The notes under the pieces were generated by a model, which had not been told where the DNA came from, searched no databases, and saw only the letters and a list, made by a program, of their open reading frames with translations. The position numbers and the translations under genes are program-made. 64,000 nt of DNA, from the NCBI GenBank assembly GCA_030427585.1, contig JAUIBW010000009.1:1-64000 (forward strand), given 5' to 3'. The stretch is from Bacteroidia bacterium. GTDB lineage: Bacteria > Bacteroidota > Bacteroidia > Flavobacteriales > Flavobacteriaceae. This document shows positions 25,709 through 35,020 of this stretch, one piece after another; position 1 is the stretch's first letter, and the number at the start of each line of letters is the position of its first letter.

Positions 25709-27538
25709 TTATTCTGAAAAACTATTATTATTAGGGTTTATATCGGCCATAGTATTTGTAATGTCGATTCCAATCGATTTTATTTCAGATTTTGGTTTAG
25801 AGAGATCTAAAGAATAAGTTGGATTGGTCCAAGGCCAATCAGGTAATATAGTTCTTTTCATTGATGGAATTGGGTTTTCCTTTTCCTTCCGCATCACTCT
25901 CAATGGGATATAAAATGACTCTATAGTACTATCTTTATATTCTACATAAAGATCAATAGGCATTGGTATTAATCCAATACGTTCTAAAGTAATTTTGGTA
26001 GTATTATTCTCTTCAACGACATCTTTAATTCCGTAATCGATTGTATTTGTTGTTTGTGTCCAATCCGTTAGATACCAATCTAACTGTATTCCAGACACTT
26101 TTTCTGCTACCCTTTTAAAATCATTAGGAGTAGGATGCTTAAATTTCCATTCATTAAAATATCTTTTAATCGTTTTTGCGAGATTACCTTCTCCAATAAT
26201 ATATCCTAATTGTGAGAGAAAAACAGCTCCCTTAGTATACGCAGAAGCTCCATAAGCAGCATTGTGTGAATAGTGATCTGCTTGAGTAGTCTGTGGTTGT
26301 TCTATACCAGAAGTAGCTAATTGGTAATATCCTTGGTACATACCTCTAAGTGAATTAGGATTATTCTGTTTCATTACATCGTTCATCGCCAGAGTAGAAA
26401 TATAGCTGGTAAATCCTTCATCCATCCACTCATGTTTAGCTTCGTTATTAGCCAGAATATGTTGAAACCATGAATGTGCCATTTCGTGTGCTGTTACACC
26501 AACAAGGCTACCAAAATTTCTTTCTCCTGTAATTAGAGTCGACATGGCATATTCCATACCGCCATCACCGCCTTGTAATACAGAATATTGATCATATGGG
26601 TATTTTCCTATCTTTTCGCTAAAATATTTCATCAACTCTACAGTTTTGGGCTGTAGGTCTTTCCAGTTTTCTATAATTTCTTTTTTGTTTTTATACAAAA
26701 AATGAAGTGTAGGACCATTAGGTACCTTTACAGTATCATGTAAATATTCTGGATCTGCAACCCATGCAAAATCATGAACATTAGGAGCTTTAAAATGCCA
26801 AGAAAGTTTCTTGCCTTTTCTACTCACTTTTGTACCGGGCTCTTCATATCCGTATCCTATTTCTTGTGGATTTTGCAAATATCCAGTACCCCCCAAAATA
26901 TAATCTTTATCAATAGTTATAGTTACATCAAAATTACCCCATACTCCGTGAAATTCTCTTGCAATATAAGGATCTGCATGCCATCCTTCAAAATCATATT
27001 CTGCAATTTTTGGATACCATTGTGTCATTGATAATGCAATACCTTCTTTGTTATTTCTTCCCGAACGACGTATTTGAACAGGCACCTGACCGTTAAACTT
27101 CATAGAAAAAGTAACCTTTTCTCCTGGTGCGATAGGTTTGTCTAATGATACCTCTAAAACAGTTCCTGCTGTTTGATACGTTACTGGCTTTTCGTTTTGT
27201 GTTAGGGAAGAAACTTTTAAATATCCGATTTCTTCGGGAGTAAGTTTACTTATTCTGTTTCCAACCCTGGGATCGGGATCAGGGAGATTGCGAGAACGTA
27301 CGTCCATTTCACTTCCTGGTTGAAAAGCATTAAAATATAAGTGATAAAATACTTGATATAACGTATCAGGAGAATTATTAGAATAGATGAGTTCTTGTGT
27401 TCCTTCATATTGAAAATTTTCAACATTCATATCCACATTCATCGTATAATCTACCTGTTGTTGCCAATATGAAGTATTGTTTTGTGCTGTAACACAAAAA
27501 ATACCAACTAAAAAGCCAAAACCAATTTTTTTAAACAT
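25709..27538 (-). CDS. Secreted M1-family zinc aminopeptidase
   Basis: From ATG 27538 the protein has 609 residues with a signal peptide (FGFLVGIFCVTAQ). The beta-rich N-domain is followed by the gluzincin site HEMAHSWF near residue 350 and the third ligand in EWMDEGFTSY 18 residues later; GGMEYAMSTLI is a variant of the substrate-binding GxMEN loop. Members remove N-terminal residues from peptides in the periplasm. The open frame extends 45 bases upstream into the subtilase 3' end, but the signal peptide sets the start. It follows the subtilase gene with an 11-base gap and is probably cotranscribed. Confidence 0.88.
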   Translation of the reverse strand: MFKKIGFGFLVGIFCVTAQNNTSYWQQQVDYTMNVDMNVENFQYEGTQELIYSNNSPDTLYQVFYHLYFNAFQPGSEMDVRSRNLPDPDPRVGNRISKLTPEEIGYLKVSSLTQNEKPVTYQTAGTVLEVSLDKPIAPGEKVTFSMKFNGQVPVQIRRSGRNNKEGIALSMTQWYPKIAEYDFEGWHADPYIAREFHGVWGNFDVTITIDKDYILGGTGYLQNPQEIGYGYEEPGTKVSRKGKKLSWHFKAPNVHDFAWVADPEYLHDTVKVPNGPTLHFLYKNKKEIIENWKDLQPKTVELMKYFSEKIGKYPYDQYSVLQGGDGGMEYAMSTLITGERNFGSLVGVTAHEMAHSWFQHILANNEAKHEWMDEGFTSYISTLAMNDVMKQNNPNSLRGMYQGYYQLATSGIEQPQTTQADHYSHNAAYGASAYTKGAVFLSQLGYIIGEGNLAKTIKRYFNEWKFKHPTPNDFKRVAEKVSGIQLDWYLTDWTQTTNTIDYGIKDVVEENNTTKITLERIGLIPMPIDLYVEYKDSTIESFYIPLRVMRKEKENPIPSMKRTILPDWPWTNPTYSLDLSKPKSEIKSIGIDITNTMADINPNNNSFSE

Positions 27539-27548
27539 AATAAATGAA

Positions 27549-29255
27549 TTATTTAGACAATTTATCTGCCATAATAAGGGCATTATACAAATTAACCATT
27601 TTACCCGATTTAGATAACCCAGAAAAGCTTCCTACATTAGTTTGCTCTCCACCAATAACTACAGAAGATTTTGTACTTAATCCACTATCCATAAGTATCT
27701 TTTTTACCTGAGGAGCTTTTAAATTAGGGTAATACGATCTAATTAATGCAGCAACTCCCGCTACAGCCGGAGCTGCCATAGAAGTTCCTTGCAGATATTC
27801 GTATGAATTATTAGGTGTTGTTGACCATATTTTAACTCCCGGAGCAAATACATCAACATTGTTTTTACCATAATTAGAGAAATCGGCTACTAAGTTAGAA
27901 CCATAAGCATAATTTAAAGCTCCAATGGTAATAAAATTATCAGCAATTTCAGAACCATTATTAATTTGATCATTAGGATATACTGCTTTTTTATCCAGAT
28001 CTGTTCCTTCATTTCCTGCGGCATTTACAATTAATACATCTTTTGAGGCTGCATAAGTAATAGCATCTCTAACCCATTTAGGATGTGTACTGTAGTATTT
28101 ACCAAAACTAGTATTAATCACTTTGGCTCCGTTATCTACAACATATCGTATTGCAAGTGCAATATCTTTGTCATATTCGTCTCCATTAGGAACCGCTCTA
28201 ACAGCCATTATTTTTACATTTTGTGCTATACCATTCATTCCTTTTCCATTATTCCTCTCTGCAGCGATTATACCAGCAACGTGGGTCCCGTGTTTTATTC
28301 CTTCTTTTTTTGGATCTGGCCCCATAACATTATTGTTCCCATATTTGATATCTGTGATATCATCTACATTATCTCCTACTACAGTTCTACCATCAAATTC
28401 GGGATTTAAGTTATAATTTAATTGATCTGTGAAATGATCAACCCCTTCTTTAAGGTTTTTTATAAAATCAGGTACAGTATCTCCCGGATCCATAAACCCA
28501 AACATTTGGGCAAGAAATGCAACATGTTGTTGCATTTCGGGAGTTTTTGCTTCTACTTTTAAAAGTTCATCTCGAGAATAGTTTTCTTTTCCTAGAGCAT
28601 CTGTAATTGCTTTGTGTGAAATCTTAGATTGCTGAAGAATTTGTTCGTATTGCACTTTTTGAGCAGAATTTTCCTGATATTCTTTTTCAAATTCTGCTTT
28701 AGCCTCAATATACATTTGATATTCTTCATGATCTTCAGCTGGAATCGAAGCTATGGTTTTACCTGTATATTTTGGTTTAAGTTTTTTCATAATTCTTACA
28801 TACTCCAGATTTTCATCTTCAGAATCCCCTAAAAAATTCCACCCATGAATATCATCTATATAACCGTTGTTATCATCATCTTTACCATTGCCTTTGATTT
28901 CTTTTGGATTTGTCCAGATCACTCCATCAAGATCTTCATGTTCTATATCTACTCCACTATCAATAACACCAACAATAACAGTCTTACCTTTTTTGTTTTT
29001 AATAAGAGTATTGTAGGCTTTATTTACACTCATCCCGGGAATGGTATCAGAAACCAAATCGAGCGAATTCCAACCTTTAAGTTGAGCATCAGTTAAATCT
29101 ATATTTTTTAAAGGAATCGTATCAATATTCTCTATAGGTGTGGAAACAATAGTTGGAGCACCACAGCTTAGCAAAATCATAGATAAGGCAATAGTGGTAA
29201 TCATTTTATTAGATGAGGCAATCATTTGATCTTTTATTTTAATTAAATATTTCAT
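27549..29255 (-). CDS. S8 subtilisin-like serine protease, lipoprotein
   Basis: The 568-residue protein has a lipoprotein-type signal (SMILLSCGA, with a possible later start at MIASSNK). The catalytic triad is visible: Asp in VIDSGVD (about 99), His in HGTHVAG (about 320) and Ser in GTSMAAPAVAG (about 488). About 220 residues separate Asp from His, far more than in subtilisin, because of a charged helical insertion (about 120-290). Its first bases overlap the end of the MBL gene by 17, and the M1 peptidase follows. These secreted hydrolases probably act together in protein degradation. Confidence 0.92.
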   Translation of the reverse strand: MKYLIKIKDQMIASSNKMITTIALSMILLSCGAPTIVSTPIENIDTIPLKNIDLTDAQLKGWNSLDLVSDTIPGMSVNKAYNTLIKNKKGKTVIVGVIDSGVDIEHEDLDGVIWTNPKEIKGNGKDDDNNGYIDDIHGWNFLGDSEDENLEYVRIMKKLKPKYTGKTIASIPAEDHEEYQMYIEAKAEFEKEYQENSAQKVQYEQILQQSKISHKAITDALGKENYSRDELLKVEAKTPEMQQHVAFLAQMFGFMDPGDTVPDFIKNLKEGVDHFTDQLNYNLNPEFDGRTVVGDNVDDITDIKYGNNNVMGPDPKKEGIKHGTHVAGIIAAERNNGKGMNGIAQNVKIMAVRAVPNGDEYDKDIALAIRYVVDNGAKVINTSFGKYYSTHPKWVRDAITYAASKDVLIVNAAGNEGTDLDKKAVYPNDQINNGSEIADNFITIGALNYAYGSNLVADFSNYGKNNVDVFAPGVKIWSTTPNNSYEYLQGTSMAAPAVAGVAALIRSYYPNLKAPQVKKILMDSGLSTKSSVVIGGEQTNVGSFSGLSKSGKMVNLYNALIMADKLSK

Positions 29256-30099
29256 GACAAGTAAAAACTTCTTTTAATCGTACCCCTTTTTGGGTGTGTT
29301 GTACTGTTATTATTTCATTATGGGCATCATGTTGCAGGAATAAATACCATCCATTAGTAGCTGCATTATCAAGAAACAGTTTTTTTTCATCCAAGGTTAA
29401 TAAAGGCCTGGTGTCATAACCCATTACGTATGGTAAAGGAACATGACCTGCTGTAGGCAGAAGATCTGCCATAAATACAATCGTTTTGTCTTTATATTCT
29501 ATATGAGGAATCATTTGTTTTTCAGTATGTCCATTAACAAATAGTAGGCCAAAACCTAATTCTGTACTTTTTTGGAACGATGTATCTGACTTGGAAACAA
29601 AATTTAATTGACCACTTTCTTGTATGGGCATGATATTTTCACTTAAAAAAGAAGCTTTTTCTCTAGCATTAGGCTGTGTAGCCCATTGCCAATGTTCTTC
29701 ATTACTCCATATTCGAGCATTTTTAAAAGCTAATTCATATCCTGTTCGGGCTTTATTCCATTGTACTACACCACCACAATGGTCAAAGTGAAGATGAGTA
29801 ATAAAAACGTCGGTAACATCATCTCTGTGAAATCCTTTTGCCTTTAAAGAGGTATCTAAGCTATCATTTCCCCAAAGTGAATAATGACTGAAAAATTTTT
29901 CGGACTGCTTATCTCCCATTCCAGAGTCAATAAGAATTAATCTATTTCCCTCTTCAATCAGTAAGCATCTTGCTGCAATATCAATTAGGTTTTTTTCATC
30001 TGCAGGATTGGTTTTGTTCCATAAAACTTTTGGAACTACTCCAAACATAGCGCCTCCATCAAGTTTAAAATTTCCTGCTTTTATGGGATATAAATTCAT
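29239..30099 (-). CDS. Metallo-beta-lactamase-fold hydrolase
   Basis: The 286-residue protein has the metal motif THLHFDHCGG (about 101-110), a later His in NGHTEKQ and an Asp in FMADLLPT, with the final His in LQHDAHNE. The architecture resembles quorum-quenching lactonase-like and alkylsulfatase-like MBL proteins, but the substrate is not evident. It lacks a signal peptide, in contrast to the two exported peptidases that follow in the same operon. Confidence 0.85.
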   Translation of the reverse strand: MNLYPIKAGNFKLDGGAMFGVVPKVLWNKTNPADEKNLIDIAARCLLIEEGNRLILIDSGMGDKQSEKFFSHYSLWGNDSLDTSLKAKGFHRDDVTDVFITHLHFDHCGGVVQWNKARTGYELAFKNARIWSNEEHWQWATQPNAREKASFLSENIMPIQESGQLNFVSKSDTSFQKSTELGFGLLFVNGHTEKQMIPHIEYKDKTIVFMADLLPTAGHVPLPYVMGYDTRPLLTLDEKKLFLDNAATNGWYLFLQHDAHNEIITVQHTQKGVRLKEVFTCHEIFN

Positions 30100-30362
30100 T
30101 TGTTTATTTTTTAATTGTATCTTTAATTAATATGATTTTTACCAAAAGTTACTTAGATCAACATGTCTAAAACACAAATTATTTCCTGGGTTCAAAAATA
30201 TTTTTAAGATATTTTCTGTATGGCTTATTTTGGTACTAATTAAAAATCTTTGCAAAATAGAAAAAATGGCAGGGATCAAGATTTAATTTTTGGACTTTTT
30301 AACAATAATTCATCATATTGTATACTTGATATCATTTTTTCTAAACGAGTTTCGTAATCTAA

Positions 30363-30644
30363 TCAAGCTTTGACCTCTTTAATACTAGCTAAACGTTCTT
30401 TTCTCATCACCAACAAAGAGCTACTATTACATTCAATATGATAATATGGATTACTCTCTAAAAATAGTACTAACTCATCAGTGAAGAAAAACTTAATCTT
30501 TTCGGGATTTTCTCTTAAAAGGAAGAACCACATAGAAAAATCAGGATGGTCAGAAATTAAAATATCTTTAAATCCTGAAAATTTATATATAGATTCAAGC
30601 AACCCCTCTTTATCCAAAGTAAATTTAGGGACTTCATTTTTTTA
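30363..30644 (-). pseudogene. Probable remnant of an unidentified protein
   Basis: The open frame has no ATG; the first possible start is TTG at 30617, and the frame is already open back to a stop just beyond 30644. It encodes about 90 residues (FKDILISDHPDFSMWFFLLRENPEKIKFFFTDELVLFLESN) with a credible protein-like composition and ends with TGA. The lack of a good start and the neighbouring STAS remnant suggest a 5'-truncated gene, but a TTG-initiated small protein remains possible. I do not recognise the family. Confidence 0.4.
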
Positions 30645-30839
30645 ATTTTATAGTCATAATTGTGGTTCTTACAAAAGTTTGGGCAATAAACTCACCTTTA
30701 GAAAATTAGGTGTCAGAAATTCTAAAAATAAACTTAGGATCATAAATAGAATTATTTATATAATTTATTTTTAAAAAACACAAAATCATGCAAACCAGAG
30801 ACATCATGGCCTTTTTTAGGATTATGTTGCTAGGGAAAA

Positions 30840-31130
30840 TTATTTGTAATATTTTGTAAATCTTTTTGTCTTTTGGTAAGGTTCTATTTTAATTCTTTTA
30901 GAAAAAGGAATCAAACTTCTTATGGCTAAAGGATGTTCTGAAGAAGTACCATGAATATCTAGTCCTGTAATCTCAAAAGACCCTCCTTTTCTCTTAAAAA
31001 TTTCCTGATATCCTAATAAACTCTCTTGTACAGTATAATCTACAAAATCACAGAGAGAAAAATCTATTATAGCATCCTGATTCTCAAGAATTGTATCTAA
31101 TTTTCTTTTTAATCGAGAATAATTAAATAA
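30840..31130 (-). pseudogene. STAS-domain remnant of a SulP-family anion transporter
   Basis: A 96-codon frame with no start codon, opened by a TAA at 31131-31133. It encodes LKRKLDTILENQDAIIDFSLCDFVDYT, then GGSFEITGLDIHGTSSEHPLAIR and a short basic tail. The pattern of a strand IDFS, FVDxTV, GG, and GLDxHxxSSxHPLA matches the C-terminal STAS domain of Bacteroidota SulP transporters. No membrane domain of about 12 helices is present upstream, so the gene is 5'-truncated. The C-terminus looks complete. Confidence 0.6.
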
Positions 31131-31302
31131 TTAAGAAAGCTTGAAACCTTCATTAAGTAATTCGCTCAAAGATTTGTATTGTAATAATTTTTAAGTGGTA
31201 AAATATAAACTTAATTTTTTTAAATCAGAAAATAGTACTTATTTCTGTTATTATTAAAAAAATCCCGATCTTTCTCACGTTAATTTGATTTATAAGCAAA
31301 GC

Positions 31303-33138
31303 ATGTTAGAACTTGCAGGAATAATTATATTAGGGATTTTGGCCCAATGGGTAGCCTGGAAATTTAAAATACCAGCAATTTTACCATTAATTCTTATCGG
31401 GCTTTTGGTTGGTCCTTTTGCTACTTTATTTACTAGTGATGGTACTAAATTAATACAACCTATCTGGAATGGGACAAAAGGTCTTTTTCCTGGTGAGAGT
31501 TTATTTTATTTTGTTTCTTTAGCAATAAGTATTATTCTTTTTGAAGGTGGCCTTACCCTAAGAAGAAATGAAATTCTTAATGTAGGTCCGGTGATTATAA
31601 AATTAATTACAATTGCCGTTATTGTTACTTTTTTTGGTGCAGGATTAGCAGCACATTATATTTTTGGTCTAAGCTGGCCCATTTCTTTCTTATTTTCTTC
31701 ATTGATTATTGTAACTGGCCCTACAGTAATAACTCCGATTTTAAGAAATATTCCTCTTAAAAAGGATGTATCTGCTATACTAAAGTGGGAGGGTATTTTG
31801 ATTGATCCTATTGGTGCATTGGTAGCCGTTTTGGTATTTGAGTTTATTAGAGTCGGTGGTGGCGAAGGATTTACACTAACAGCTTTGATCGAATTTGGAA
31901 AAATTATACTTGTTGGTTTTACATTTGGTTTTACATTTGCGCATGCATTGGCATTTTCTTTAAAGAAAAAAATTATTCCTCATTATCTGCTTAATGTAGT
32001 AACTCTTGCATTAGTACTAGGTGTTTTTGTGTTATCTGATACTTTTGCTCATGAATCTGGATTGCTTTCTGTAGTAATTATGGGTATGGTATTAGGAAAT
32101 ATAAACCTTCCTCATATTAATGAAATTTTATATTTTAAAGAATCTTTAAGTGTACTTTTGATCTCGATATTATTTATTCTTTTAGCAGCAAATATCAATA
32201 TCGAGGATTTACAATTAATCTATAATTGGCAAGCTGCTTTACTTTTTATTATTGTCGTTTTTATAGTGAGGCCAGTAGGGGTATTTCTTAGTTCTTTAAA
32301 CTCAGGACTCAAAACTAACGAAAAACTATTTATTAGTTGGGTAGGACCAAGAGGTATTGTAGCAGCAGGTATTGCATCATTATTTGGATTAAAATTATAT
32401 AAAGAAGGAATTCCTGGAGCAGAGTATATTACACCTCTTGTATTTATGATTGTACTGGGTACTGTTTTACTTAATGCTACTACAGCACGTTTTTTTGCCA
32501 AATTAGTAGGTGTATTTCTTAAAAAATCTGAAGGGATTTTGATTATCGGCGCCTCCAAAATTTCGAGATTGATAGCGGTATATATCAAAAATAATAATCG
32601 TCATGTCGTTTTGGTAGATAGCAATAGAGATAATATAAATAAAGCCAAAGATCTTGGACTAGAAGCGATCGAAGGGAATATTTATGGTGATCAGCTCAAA
32701 GATAATATTGAATTAAACGACATAGGATATCTAATGGCGCTTACTGGTAACAATGATATAAATAAATATGTAATTGATAAGTTTAAAAATCAATTTGGAG
32801 AGCATGGGGCTTTTAGACTAATTACTTCTGAAGAAATGGTCGACCCTAAAAATAACCCTCATGAAGGATTATTTTCTCAAACAGATGATTACTACAAACT
32901 TATTGAACTTGCAGAAAAATATCCTGGAATACAGGAAATAAAAATCCAGGATAAAAAACAGTACAGAACACTCATTGAGTTGACCAAAGAGGATAAAGAC
33001 ATTATTCCGTTGTTTATAAAAGACACTAATAAAGATATTAGAATTATATCCTCTTTTAGCGAAGAAATAGAACAAGTAGAAGAAGGTAGTTTTCTGGCAT
33101 ATATAGGCAAACCCATTGATATCGAGGAAATAAAATAA
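31303..33138 (+). CDS. CPA1-type Na+(K+)/H+ antiporter with TrkA-N domain
   Basis: From ATG 31303 the protein has 611 residues. About 12 hydrophobic helices cover residues 1-400, with the usual GPTVITPIL and DPIGA motifs of NhaP-type transport. A TrkA-N (Rossmann, KTN) domain starts near 413 (GILIIGASKISRLIAVYI), followed by a C-terminal region similar to TrkA-C. Such proteins exchange Na+ or K+ for protons and are regulated by nucleotide binding to the KTN domain. A TTG upstream at 31285 is open but adds only six residues before the ATG. It is monocistronic. Confidence 0.88.
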   Translation: MLELAGIIILGILAQWVAWKFKIPAILPLILIGLLVGPFATLFTSDGTKLIQPIWNGTKGLFPGESLFYFVSLAISIILFEGGLTLRRNEILNVGPVIIKLITIAVIVTFFGAGLAAHYIFGLSWPISFLFSSLIIVTGPTVITPILRNIPLKKDVSAILKWEGILIDPIGALVAVLVFEFIRVGGGEGFTLTALIEFGKIILVGFTFGFTFAHALAFSLKKKIIPHYLLNVVTLALVLGVFVLSDTFAHESGLLSVVIMGMVLGNINLPHINEILYFKESLSVLLISILFILLAANINIEDLQLIYNWQAALLFIIVVFIVRPVGVFLSSLNSGLKTNEKLFISWVGPRGIVAAGIASLFGLKLYKEGIPGAEYITPLVFMIVLGTVLLNATTARFFAKLVGVFLKKSEGILIIGASKISRLIAVYIKNNNRHVVLVDSNRDNINKAKDLGLEAIEGNIYGDQLKDNIELNDIGYLMALTGNNDINKYVIDKFKNQFGEHGAFRLITSEEMVDPKNNPHEGLFSQTDDYYKLIELAEKYPGIQEIKIQDKKQYRTLIELTKEDKDIIPLFIKDTNKDIRIISSFSEEIEQVEEGSFLAYIGKPIDIEEIK

Positions 33139-33256
33139 TTACTTGCTGTTGCATATTTTTAAGATAACAACACGACTTGATTATAAGAGGATGTTACCGA
33201 GTCCAGTTTAATTTTCTTATTTTTGAACTCACTTAACCTAAAAATCGAGAATCAAA

Positions 33257-33685
33257 ATGAAAAAATTTGTGTATGTCGTTGCCTATATCCTTGCCCTGGG
33301 ATTTGCAGCATGTGGAAGCGATGATGATGTAGATTGTGCTAAAGCTAATGTAGACGTATCAGAAGCGGCCGCAGCATATAGTCAAAATATTGGTTCTACA
33401 GAAGCTTGTACTGCATATAAAACAGCAATAGAAGTAGTTTTAAATAATGGTTGTGCTCCCGATGATGAAACCATTAAAGTTTATGAAGAGCAATTAAAAA
33501 TACTGGGAGATTGTAAGTTTGGAGGACAAACTTGCCTAAATTGTACTAATAATGATATTACTCTGCGGGTATGTAGAGGAGAAAACGGAAATGCATTTAT
33601 ACAAGAATTTCACCAGGGAGTATTAACTCCTAGAGATACAGGTGTTCCTTTTGAAAAATATGTAGAACTTTCAGATTGTAAATAA
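33257..33685 (+). CDS. Cysteine-rich secreted lipoprotein
   Basis: The 142-residue product begins MKKFVYVVAYILALGFAACGSDDD; a lipoprotein signal with Cys near 20 and an Asp-rich tail, as in surface-exposed Bacteroidota lipoproteins. The mature part holds several further Cys (VDCAKAN, EACTAY, GCAPD, GDCKFG, TCLNCTNN, VCRG), probably in disulfides. No enzyme motif is visible and I do not recognise a family. It is followed by a strong bidirectional terminator. Confidence 0.65.
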   Translation: MKKFVYVVAYILALGFAACGSDDDVDCAKANVDVSEAAAAYSQNIGSTEACTAYKTAIEVVLNNGCAPDDETIKVYEEQLKILGDCKFGGQTCLNCTNNDITLRVCRGENGNAFIQEFHQGVLTPRDTGVPFEKYVELSDCK

Positions 33686-33713
33686 TTTGATAGTTTCTTT
33701 ATAAAAACCAGAT

Positions 33714-33743
33714 AAAAGGTGATCAAAAATGATCACCTTTTTT
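33714..33743. terminator. Bidirectional terminator
   Basis: AAAAGGTGATC (33714-33724) pairs with GATCACCTTTT (33731-33741), with a 6-base loop. It separates the convergent lipoprotein and EEP nuclease genes. The stem overlaps the 3' end of the latter (stop at 33733). Confidence 0.85.
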
Positions 33744-34788
33744 GTTTAATAAGATATATGTATACCGGAAAATGATCACTATACCCTCCTGTATATGTAG
33801 TATTGATATAACTGCGAAAAGGATATCCTTTATACTTGCCTGTTGGTGTAATCAAATATTCTGGATTGAATATTCCTGCTTTATAATACCGATAAGAAGA
33901 ATAATCGGTATCTAAAAAACTTTTAGAAATAATAATTTGATCAAACAGATTCCATTGATCTCTCCACGCAAGAGACCCCAACCCTTCTTTTGCCAATTTT
34001 GCCATAGGATTGTAAAGACCTTTAATTTCGATATTTTTTCTATGCTGTTTTGCCTTCAGTATTTTTTTTACACTCGAGTCATTCGGGTTATCATTAAGAT
34101 CACCCATCGTGATGATTTTTGCATACGGATCTGTAGCGAATATAGAATCCATTATCTTTTTATTTAATGCTGCTGCTTTTTCTCTCTTATATCTACTTCT
34201 GGCTTCTCCTCCTCTTCTTGATGGCCAATGATTTACAATTATATATAGTAAATCCCCATCTAGATAGCCACTTACTAATAATTGATCTCTTGTAAACAAT
34301 CGTTTAGCAGTATCTTTGTCGTAAATTACCAATTCATGCTTATTGTAGTTTTTCACTTTAAACAAGGCATTTTGGTAAAGTAAAGCCACATCTATACCTC
34401 TTCTATCAGGTGAGTCAAAATGAACAATACCGTAATCTTTAGATCTAAGATTTGGATCATTAATAAGGTCTTGGAGTACTTTTCTGTTTTCTATTTCTGC
34501 AACACCTATAATAGCGGGAGAGTTGATAGCTATACTTTTACCTATTTCAGAGATTGTTCTGGCCATATTTTTTACCTTATGTACATACAGTTTATACGTC
34601 CAATGATCTTTTCCTTTAGGAGTTCTGTCATCATCAAAGGTTATAGGGTCATCTTCGGGATCAAAGAGATTTTCGAGATTATAAAATGCTATAGTATGAA
34701 TCATATACTCCTTTTTTTCTTGTGCAAAAAGAAATGAAGTGAATACTAAAATGAAAACGAGCTTTACACAGATATTTTTTGAAAACAT
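33733..34788 (-). CDS. Secreted endonuclease/exonuclease/phosphatase (EEP) family protein
   Basis: The 351-residue protein has a signal peptide (KLVFILVFTSFLFAQ). The EEP (DNase I-like) core shows FYNLENLFD at about 31-39, the metal Glu in GVAEIENRKVL, VNHWPSRRGG, GDLNDNP, and the terminal SDHFPVYI. Members are metal-dependent phosphodiesterases or nucleases. Its paralogue at 49268-50239 lacks the signal peptide. It is divergent from the TonB-dependent receptor and may supply it with nucleic-acid products (inference from position). The substrate is not proven. Confidence 0.88.
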   Translation of the reverse strand: MFSKNICVKLVFILVFTSFLFAQEKKEYMIHTIAFYNLENLFDPEDDPITFDDDRTPKGKDHWTYKLYVHKVKNMARTISEIGKSIAINSPAIIGVAEIENRKVLQDLINDPNLRSKDYGIVHFDSPDRRGIDVALLYQNALFKVKNYNKHELVIYDKDTAKRLFTRDQLLVSGYLDGDLLYIIVNHWPSRRGGEARSRYKREKAAALNKKIMDSIFATDPYAKIITMGDLNDNPNDSSVKKILKAKQHRKNIEIKGLYNPMAKLAKEGLGSLAWRDQWNLFDQIIISKSFLDTDYSSYRYYKAGIFNPEYLITPTGKYKGYPFRSYINTTYTGGYSDHFPVYIYLIKQKR

Positions 34789-34804
34789 AAGATTGGTTTT
34801 TGTG

Positions 34805-34836
34805 AGATCTCACAGGTTTTAAAACCCGTGAGGTCT
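34805..34836. repeat. Palindromic repeat copy A (degenerate)
   Basis: AGATCTCACAGGTTT and AAACCCGTGAGGTCT form an imperfect inverted repeat of 32 bases. It is the most diverged member of the five-copy family and lies between the divergent EEP and TonB-receptor genes. Confidence 0.8.
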
Positions 34837-34926
34837 GGGATTAATGTTCTCGCACATCTCGATTAAAATCTTAAGATTGTCCTTGAACAAATATTACTTA
34901 TAAATCAATTACAAATATTGGTTTTT

Positions 34927-34949
34927 CCAGTTTCGAAAAATGAAACTGG
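34927..34949. repeat. Second palindromic repeat, copy 1
   Basis: CCAGTTTC (34927-34934) and GAAACTGG (34942-34949) are perfect arms around the loop GAAAAAT. A near copy with the same loop occurs at 40075-40097. Confidence 0.7.
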
Positions 34950-35020
34950 GATAATTTATACTTGCTCTTTATTAATATGTAACTCAGCATCATTTTTTGA
35001 GTTATTTAACTCCATATATC

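Larger units (their letters stand above)
30100..31302. other. Decayed intergenic stretch between the MBL gene and the antiporter
   Basis: About 1.2 kb with no intact recognisable gene. It holds the two leftward remnants annotated separately (30363-30644 and 30840-31130). A short plus-strand frame at 30788 (MQTRDIMAFF) is probably spurious. The remainder is AT-rich and shows nothing else that I can support. Confidence 0.5.

Noticed and set aside
30788-30859. Plus-strand short frame MQTRDIMAFF
   Set aside because: Only 23 codons, no promoter or family support, inside a decayed interval next to the STAS remnant.
33257-33685. Small toxin or bacteriocin
   Set aside because: The protein has a lipoprotein signal and Cys-rich body but no processing or immunity genes beside it.
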